From: Ruminococcus sp.
GTDB lineage: Bacteria > Bacillota > Clostridia > Oscillospirales > Acutalibacteraceae
Direction: 5' to 3'
Assembly: GCA_017458845.1 (NCBI GenBank)
Contig: JAFSZY010000018.1
Span: 1-56,135, forward strand
DNA length: 56,135 nucleotides
Shown: positions 52,001 through 56,135 of the stretch, piece by piece
How the letters are laid out: every line of letters starts with the position of its first letter
Position numbering within the stretch: position 1 is the first letter of the stretch
The notes under the pieces: generated by a model
Told to the model about the DNA's origin: nothing
The model's database searches: none
Seen by the model: only the letters and a program-made list of their open reading frames with translations
Made by a program: the position numbers and the translations under genes

Positions 52001-52497
52001 TCAACCTGGTCAAAACGCTGATAACCCAGAAGTGTAAGCGCCTTGACGCAGCGCTCCGTTGTTATCTCCATACCTTGCTCAATTTCGAGCACGGCGTCTT
52101 TCAGATACCTTGGAGGAATTGTGTACTGGCACGCGGAGTCGGGACAGGAAACGACTATGTCATAATCTCCCCTGAGCATTTTGTACAGCACATTCAATCT
52201 TTGGTGCTCATACTCACGGGATTTTCCGCTGATTTCACGGAAGATAAAATCCCTTGACGGATAGAACAACGCCCTAACGCCCATAGAGCAAAGGTCGTTG
52301 CAGAGCGTCTGGGCTTTTTGCTCGTCGGGAGAAACGACGAAAGCCCTGACATCCAATGAACGGCAGAGCGAATTAATCAATATGCTTTTGTGAATTTCCG
52401 TAAGTCCCGTGGCGCACACGGACGCTTCGGGCTTCAGAGCTTTAAGAATGGTGTTAAAAGAGTTATTGTTCTTTAACACCTCGGATAAAAACTTCAC
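49048..52497 (-). CDS. mfd: Transcription-repair coupling factor
   Basis: Removes stalled RNA polymerase and recruits UvrA to lesions. 1149 aa, typical length. A degenerate UvrB-like N-terminus comes first, then the RNA-polymerase-interacting domain (about 485-560, KGDYVVHSTHGIGIFGG). The translocase has Walker A CGDVGFGKTE (near 635) and DEEQ (near 740). Helicase motif VI is RGRVGRSSRKAYAY. A C-terminal TRCF domain ends the protein. It follows pth by 12 bases. Confidence 0.98.
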   Translation of the reverse strand: MKFLSEVLKNNNSFNTILKALKPEASVCATGLTEIHKSILINSLCRSLDVRAFVVSPDEQKAQTLCNDLCSMGVRALFYPSRDFIFREISGKSREYEHQRLNVLYKMLRGDYDIVVSCPDSACQYTIPPRYLKDAVLEIEQGMEITTERCVKALTLLGYQRFDQVDGKGQFSLRGGILDFFMPDSDNPVRAEFWGDEITDLNYFDIETQRRIEKADKIILTPSAEIIIDDKDALADRIMKKVLRMKDDQAKKILLSEVQRIRDGLSITSIDKFIGEVYEKPATLLNYLDKNTLVFVSEYNAVRERARATEFQFNESLIDYFKDGTLCRGFETYSLTFNSFVEKIRKHPAVFASTFAGGSYDFPLKELASFSAKQLGLWNGSVKYLSDDLRSYLEQDYTVVVLSGTEKGAANTADNLRKEGFPAQLLNKEYETLPKGLYVMPGALSAGFEFTGDKFALITLGLTNAYKPSKRIRRKNKNGQEIYSLSELRKGDYVVHSTHGIGIFGGVQKMDVHGVTKDYIRIEYAKGDVLYVPVTQLDLVAKYIGPREDSTVRLNRLGGTEWQKTKSRVKSSVKDIAKELIRLYSERMQSKGYAFSGDSEWQRDFELKFEYEETPDQLKCSEEIKNDMTRIQPMDRLLCGDVGFGKTEVALRAAFRCVSDSKQCALLCPTTILAWQHYQTVTRRFEGYPVTVELLSRFRTPKQQREIIEKLKSGEIDMVIGTHRLVQQDVVFRDLGLAIIDEEQRFGVKQKERFKELRKNVDVLTLSATPIPRTLNMAMSGIRDMSVIEEAPRDRYPVQTYVLEHDNAVINEAIRRELRRGGQVFYLYNRTDTIEAKAAIIREAVPDAKIAVAHGRMDEKELSSIWRDMLEQNINVLVCTTIIETGVDLPNANTLIIENSDRMGLSQLHQIRGRVGRSSRKAYAYFTYPPMKVLSEISVKRLNAIREFTEFGSGFKIAMRDLELRGAGNILGAQQHGHLENVGYDMYLKLLAEAVSEEKGEENQNAEIDCIIDVNIEAHIPENYIYNLSQRLDVYRRIADIRNKADCEDVLDELRDRFGKVPEAVEGLIEIALIRNIANSLGIYEIRQNNSALQLYVKSIKSDTTEKLLNLLKGQAVLNAGGKPYVSVKFPKNMDVVTALKAVFNGFSQ

Positions 52498-52509
52498 TGA
52501 TTTATATCC

Positions 52510-53106
52510 TTAGTTAAATTTATTCATAGCCCTGTCAATCTTGCCGTCAAGCATGAGCTCAACAGCTTCATAACAGTTCTTTTTGACTTGTTCAAGGGCT
52601 TTTAAGTCGCTGCCTGTAAACTTGGAGAGCACCCAGGCGGCGAGGTCATAGTCGGGGTTGGGCTTTTTGCCTATACCGATTTTAACGCGCGGAAACCGGT
52701 CGGAGCCGCTGAGGTAGATAATATTCTTCATACCGTTCTGTCCGCCGTCGCTGCCCTTTTGTCTGATACGCATTTTGCCCACATCAAGGTTTATATCGTC
52801 AAGTAATACTACAACTTTTTCGGCGGGAATTTTGTAGAAATTCATCGCTTCAACAACCGCTTGTCCGCTGTTGTTCATAAAAGTCGAGGGCTTCATAAGC
52901 AGCACCCTGTGAGCACCGATTTTCGCCTCACCCACTGTTGACTTGAACTTGAGCCTTTTGACCTTAACGCCGAGCTCATCGGCTATATAATCAAGCATTA
53001 TGAATCCCGCGTTGTGGCGAGTGTTTTCATATTTGCGGTCGGGGTTGCCCAGTCCGACAACAAGGTACTCTATTGAATTGTTAGAAAACTTTTTTCTGCC
53101 AAACAT
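52510..53106 (-). CDS. pth: Peptidyl-tRNA hydrolase
   Basis: Recycles peptidyl-tRNA released from ribosomes. I start at ATG 53106 (MFGRKKFSNNS), giving 198 aa, after AAGG; an upstream start at 53142 would fall in a palindrome. Motifs: VVGLGNPDRKYENTRHNAG with the catalytic His in RHNAG, LLMKPSTFMNNSG, and GSDGGQNGMKNI. Between prs and mfd, a common Firmicute order. Confidence 0.96.
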   Translation of the reverse strand: MFGRKKFSNNSIEYLVVGLGNPDRKYENTRHNAGFIMLDYIADELGVKVKRLKFKSTVGEAKIGAHRVLLMKPSTFMNNSGQAVVEAMNFYKIPAEKVVVLLDDINLDVGKMRIRQKGSDGGQNGMKNIIYLSGSDRFPRVKIGIGKKPNPDYDLAAWVLSKFTGSDLKALEQVKKNCYEAVELMLDGKIDRAMNKFN

Positions 53107-53116
53107 ATATATTACC

Positions 53117-53157
53117 TTAAAAGTGGTAAGCGGACTTACCACTTACCACTTTCCACT
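53117..53157. repeat. Short palindrome between prs and pth
   Basis: AAGTGGTAAG / CTTACCACTT stem plus two further partial copies (CTTACCACTT, TCCACTTATC). It may attenuate transcription between the two genes. Confidence 0.5.
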
Positions 53158-53166
53158 TATCACTGA

Positions 53167-54126
53167 TTAATCAAACGCCGCTGTAAAGGGCTTATCGTTA
53201 TAAATACGAGCGATAGCCTCGGCAAATACGGGAGCTGTGGGGAGAACAGTAAATTTGTCAATCTTCTTGTCGTCGCTGAGCGGAACAGTGTCGAGAAGCA
53301 CAAGCTCTTTAATTACGGAGTTTTCGATTCTCTCGATAGCGGGACCGGAAAGCACAGCGTGAGTAGCGCAGGCGTAAACTTCAGTAGCGCCGCCCTTTTC
53401 AACAATTGCCTTCGCGCCGTTGCAGAGAGTACCCGCGGTATCAATCATATCATCGAGGATGATAACCTTCTTGCCCTCGACGTTACCGATGATATTCATA
53501 ACCTCTGAAACATTAGCCTTTGGACGGCGTTTGTCGATGATAGCGAGAGCTGTGCCTATACGGCTGGCGAAGTTACGGGCTCTTGTAACGGAACCCAAAT
53601 CGGGAGAGACAACAACGTATTCATCAGCGTTATCGCCGACTTTTTCTTTCATATGGTCAGCGAGTATTCCGGCGCCCTTAAGGTGGTCAACTGGGATATT
53701 GAAAAATCCCTGAATCTGATTGGCGTGAAGGTCCATAGTCAGAAGTCTGTCAGCGCCTGCCGCAGTGATGATATCCGCGCAAAGCTTGGATGAAATCGGA
53801 TCACGGGGCTTAGCCTTGCGGTCCTGACGAGCATAACCGAAGTAAGGCATAACGGCGGTAATTCTCGCCGCGGAAGCTCGCTTCATAGCGTCAATCATTA
53901 TGAGCATTTCCATAAGATTGTCGTTTACAGGCGTACAGGTTGACTGTACGATAAAGCACTCCGAGCCGCGGACGGATTCGTTGATTGTTACCGAAATCTC
54001 TCCGTCCGAGAACTTCTGGCAAGTGCATTTACCGAGCGGTAAACCTAAACAACCCGCGATTCCCTGGGCGACGGGGACATTGGAACTGCCTGTGAAAATT
54101 TTGATGTCTTTTCCGTGAAAATTCAT
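53167..54126 (-). CDS. prs: Ribose-phosphate pyrophosphokinase
   Basis: Makes PRPP from ribose 5-phosphate and ATP for nucleotide, His and Trp synthesis. 319 aa. Motifs: catalytic flexible-loop region YFGYARQDRKAKPRDPISSK, MDLHANQIQGFF, and PRPP-binding VIILDDMIDTAGT (near 220). It lies downstream of a GlmU-like gene, from which it is separated by a family 2 repeat. Confidence 0.97.
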   Translation of the reverse strand: MNFHGKDIKIFTGSSNVPVAQGIAGCLGLPLGKCTCQKFSDGEISVTINESVRGSECFIVQSTCTPVNDNLMEMLIMIDAMKRASAARITAVMPYFGYARQDRKAKPRDPISSKLCADIITAAGADRLLTMDLHANQIQGFFNIPVDHLKGAGILADHMKEKVGDNADEYVVVSPDLGSVTRARNFASRIGTALAIIDKRRPKANVSEVMNIIGNVEGKKVIILDDMIDTAGTLCNGAKAIVEKGGATEVYACATHAVLSGPAIERIENSVIKELVLLDTVPLSDDKKIDKFTVLPTAPVFAEAIARIYNDKPFTAAFD

Positions 54127-54157
54127 TTTGTACTCTCCCTTAAAAAATTAACCTGTT

Positions 54158-54325
54158 TGTACCCCTTTTCAAAGGGGTCGAAATTGTTGCGAATAAAATG
54201 AGCCAATTTCGGGGGATTATCCAGCTTAGCGGTCCTCTACTAAAACATTCATAAAGAGAAAAAATAATCCCTCTAAATTGAAATGCTGCGCATTTAGCAA
54301 TTTAGGTCCCTTTAAAAAGGGACGC
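54158..54325. repeat. Interspersed palindromic repeat, family 2, copy B
   Basis: Bounded by ACCCCTTTTCAAAGGGGT and GTCCCTTTAAAAAGGGAC. The core carries GGGGGATTATCCAGCTTAGC, TCCTC and AATAATCCCTC, matching 45233-45381 in the same orientation. It contains no ORF. Confidence 0.8.
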
Positions 54326-54327
54326 AA

Positions 54328-55077
54328 TTAACACTTGTACCCTTTTGCGATTGCTATATTTTCAAGCTCCTTGAGCTGTTCGCGGTCGTTAGCGCCGAGG
54401 ACAGTGTCGGGGCTCTTTGCCGTAAATGCGCCAATCTTCTCATTTTTCTTTAAAAGAAGTTTAAGCGCGTCGGGAAGATAGTATTCCTTGGCGTTATTAT
54501 CAGACTTAATCTCGCCCAATACCGAAAGAAGCTTTTGTGTGTCAAACCAGAATCCGCCCGAGTTAACCTCGTTAATCGCCGCGATGGCTTCGTCGGCGTC
54601 CTTCTGCTCGACAATCGCTTTTAAATTTCCGTTCTCGTCGCGGACTATGCGTCCGTAACCTGTGGGGTCGTCAACCTTTGCCGAAATAACCGTGGCGGAG
54701 TTTTTCTCACTCTCGTGGAACTCGTAGGAGCTCTTTATCGTATCGCTGTCCATAAATGGCGCGTCGCCGTTGAGGATAACCACACTGCCGCCCGCGTTCT
54801 CCAAAAACACCTTAGCCTGCATAACGGCGTGACCTGTACCCAGGCGCTCCGCCTGATATACGGTCTCAACGGGGAAATCGAGAGTCTCTACAAACTCGTC
54901 TATGTATTCCTTGCCAAAGCCCTTAACAACACAGATATTGTCAATCCCCGCTCTCTTAACCGAGTTTATAACCCATTTGAGCATCGGTTGTGAGAGAACC
55001 TCGGCGAGAGGCTTCGGCTTGTTCATCTTCATTCTTTTACCCTCGCCGCCCGCGAGGATTACCGCGCATTTCCTCAT
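54328..55077 (-). CDS. GlmU-type uridylyltransferase domain only
   Basis: Sugar-nucleotide pyrophosphorylase of 249 aa that matches the N-terminal half of GlmU: LAGGEGKRMKMNKPKPLAEV (about 8-27), QAERLGTGHAV, LNGDAPFM and GYGRIVRD. The left-handed beta-helix acetyltransferase half is missing, and the protein ends cleanly, without visible remains downstream. It probably makes UDP-GlcNAc from GlcNAc-1-P, with the acetyl transfer done by another protein. It lies upstream of prs, as full-length glmU usually does in Firmicutes. Confidence 0.85.
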   Translation of the reverse strand: MRKCAVILAGGEGKRMKMNKPKPLAEVLSQPMLKWVINSVKRAGIDNICVVKGFGKEYIDEFVETLDFPVETVYQAERLGTGHAVMQAKVFLENAGGSVVILNGDAPFMDSDTIKSSYEFHESEKNSATVISAKVDDPTGYGRIVRDENGNLKAIVEQKDADEAIAAINEVNSGGFWFDTQKLLSVLGEIKSDNNAKEYYLPDALKLLLKKNEKIGAFTAKSPDTVLGANDREQLKELENIAIAKGYKC

Positions 55078-55241
55078 AAGTATTACTCCATATCTATTAC
55101 ATACTTATATTTATTATCGCACAACTGTGAAATTTTTCAAGCCCAAATTGTAAAAAAATTGTATTTTCTTGTATTTTATTTGTTTTAAATACTGTAAATT
55201 AAAAATTTTTTAACATTTTTTGCAAATTTTTCGAAAATCTT

Positions 55242-55271
55242 ATTCCATTTTGAAAAGAAGTTTGTTATAAT
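55242..55271 (+). promoter_or_regulatory. Promoter of ppdK
   Basis: TATAAT at 55266-55271, with TTCCAT 17 bases upstream as a weak -35. The 75-nt leader contains a GGTACAGC / GCTGTATC hairpin and a TAGGAGG ribosome site. Confidence 0.55.
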
Positions 55272-55346
55272 ATGTCCAAGACTGTGTAAGTCGGTACAGC
55301 TATGCTGTATCAAATCCAATTCTAATTTTTTAGGAGGTAATTTTTT

Positions 55347-56135
55347 ATGGCAAACAAATGGGTTTATTTGTTTACAGAGGGCGACGCTTCAATGCGCGAG
55401 CTCCTCGGCGGTAAGGGCGCTAACCTTGCCGAGATGACAAACTTGGGGCTCCCTGTTCCACAGGGCTTCACAATCTCTACAGAGGCTTGTACTCAGTATT
55501 ATGAGGATGGTCGTCAGATTAACGACGAGATTATGGGCCAGATTATGGAGTACATCGAGAAGATGGAAAACATTACAGGCAAAAAGTTTGGTGATAAGGA
55601 GAATCCTCTCCTCGTATCCGTACGTTCAGGCGCCAGAGCTTCAATGCCCGGTATGATGGACACAATCCTCAACCTCGGTCTTAACGAGGACGTTGTTGAG
55701 TATATGGCAGAGGCTTCGGGCAACGCTCGCTGGGCTTATGACTGCTACAGAAGATTTATCCAGATGTTCTCCGACGTCGTTATGGAAGTCGGTAAGAAAT
55801 ATTTTGAGGAGCTCATCGACAAGATGAAGGCTGAAAAAGGCGTTACTCAGGACGTAGACCTCACAGCTGAGGATCTCAAAGAGCTCGCTAACCAGTTCAA
55901 GGCTGAATACAAAGCAAAGATTGGCGAGGACTTCCCCACAGATCCCAAGGTTCAGCTCATCGAGGCTGTTAAGGCTGTATTCCGTTCATGGGACAACCCC
56001 AGAGCTAACGTTTACCGCCGTGACAACGATATTCCTTATTCATGGGGTACTGCCGTTAACGTACAGTCAATGGCATTCGGCAACATGTGTGACGATTGCG
56101 GCACCGGCGTTGCATTTACCCGTGATCCTGCTACA
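55347..56135 (+). CDS. ppdK: Pyruvate, phosphate dikinase, N-terminal part (runs off the window)
   Basis: First 263 codons of PPDK, which interconverts pyruvate and PEP using ATP and phosphate and often replaces pyruvate kinase in anaerobic fermenters. Visible are the ATP-grasp motifs ELLGGKGANLAEM (near 14-26), SVRSGARASMPGMMDT and DNDIPYSWGTAVNVQSM. The phospho-His and PEP-binding domains lie beyond the end. TAGGAGG precedes the ATG. Confidence 0.97.
   Translation, partial: MANKWVYLFTEGDASMRELLGGKGANLAEMTNLGLPVPQGFTISTEACTQYYEDGRQINDEIMGQIMEYIEKMENITGKKFGDKENPLLVSVRSGARASMPGMMDTILNLGLNEDVVEYMAEASGNARWAYDCYRRFIQMFSDVVMEVGKKYFEELIDKMKAEKGVTQDVDLTAEDLKELANQFKAEYKAKIGEDFPTDPKVQLIEAVKAVFRSWDNPRANVYRRDNDIPYSWGTAVNVQSMAFGNMCDDCGTGVAFTRDPAT

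Noticed and set aside
54328..55077. GlmU-like gene as a pseudogene
   Set aside because: All motifs of the uridylyltransferase half are intact and the ORF closes normally, with no trace of a decayed second domain downstream.

Overview
The window reads as chromosomal DNA of a spore-forming, starch-degrading gut Firmicute of the Ruminococcus type (R. bromii or a close relative is my inference). It encodes two sporulation or germination proteins (SpoIIP, GPR), four proteins with C-terminal type I dockerins, a secreted GH13 amylase next to a CBM26-dockerin protein, and the start of pyruvate, phosphate dikinase. No cohesin, rRNA, tRNA or CRISPR array is visible.

Layout. 0-2 kb: two vitamin ECF-transporter S components, each behind its own riboswitch (THF for the folate carrier, FMN for the riboflavin carrier). 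1.9-6 kb: a two-gene operon of a dockerin-bearing starch-binding protein and an amylase that has no dockerin. 6.4-12.9 kb: rarA, glyA, dusB, a TQAPE-repeat membrane protein, spoIIP and gpr. 12.9-15.5 kb: a papain-like protease with a dockerin, and an MscS channel. 15.5-19.1 kb: a compact four-gene operon (PqqD-like chaperone, S26-like peptidase, ABC exporter, NTP_transf_5 protein) that looks like RiPP export machinery without a cyclase, a radical SAM enzyme or an adjacent precursor. 41.5-55 kb: housekeeping (rsmF-like, ksgA, LUD protein, amidase, reverse rubrerythrin, mfd, pth, prs, a GlmU N-half) interrupted by short palindromic repeats. The 3' end is the beginning of ppdK.

The most unusual part is 19.2-40.8 kb. 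Two giant secreted proteins (3559 and 2036 aa) point away from each other. Each is followed by a 48-aa peptide gene, a hairpin and a leucine-rich-repeat dockerin protein. Between the giants is a 1.8-kb segment bounded by a perfect 28-bp inverted repeat. The repeat has an internal dyad like a tyrosine-recombinase crossover site. The segment carries its own tyrosine recombinase, an outward promoter just inside the left repeat, a strong terminator just inside the right repeat, and two tandem type I toxin-antitoxin modules with 23-aa holin-like toxins. I read this as an invertible promoter cassette that chooses which giant operon is expressed. In the given orientation the 3559-aa protein would be ON and the 2036-aa protein OFF.

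The two 48-aa peptides share an N-terminal half with a YxxPxFEVLK motif and differ in their C-terminal halves. This resembles a leader plus variable core. The YxxP element is what PqqD-like proteins recognise in lasso-peptide leaders, so the orphan PqqD operon 1-4 kb from the first peptide is a candidate partner. That link is inference.
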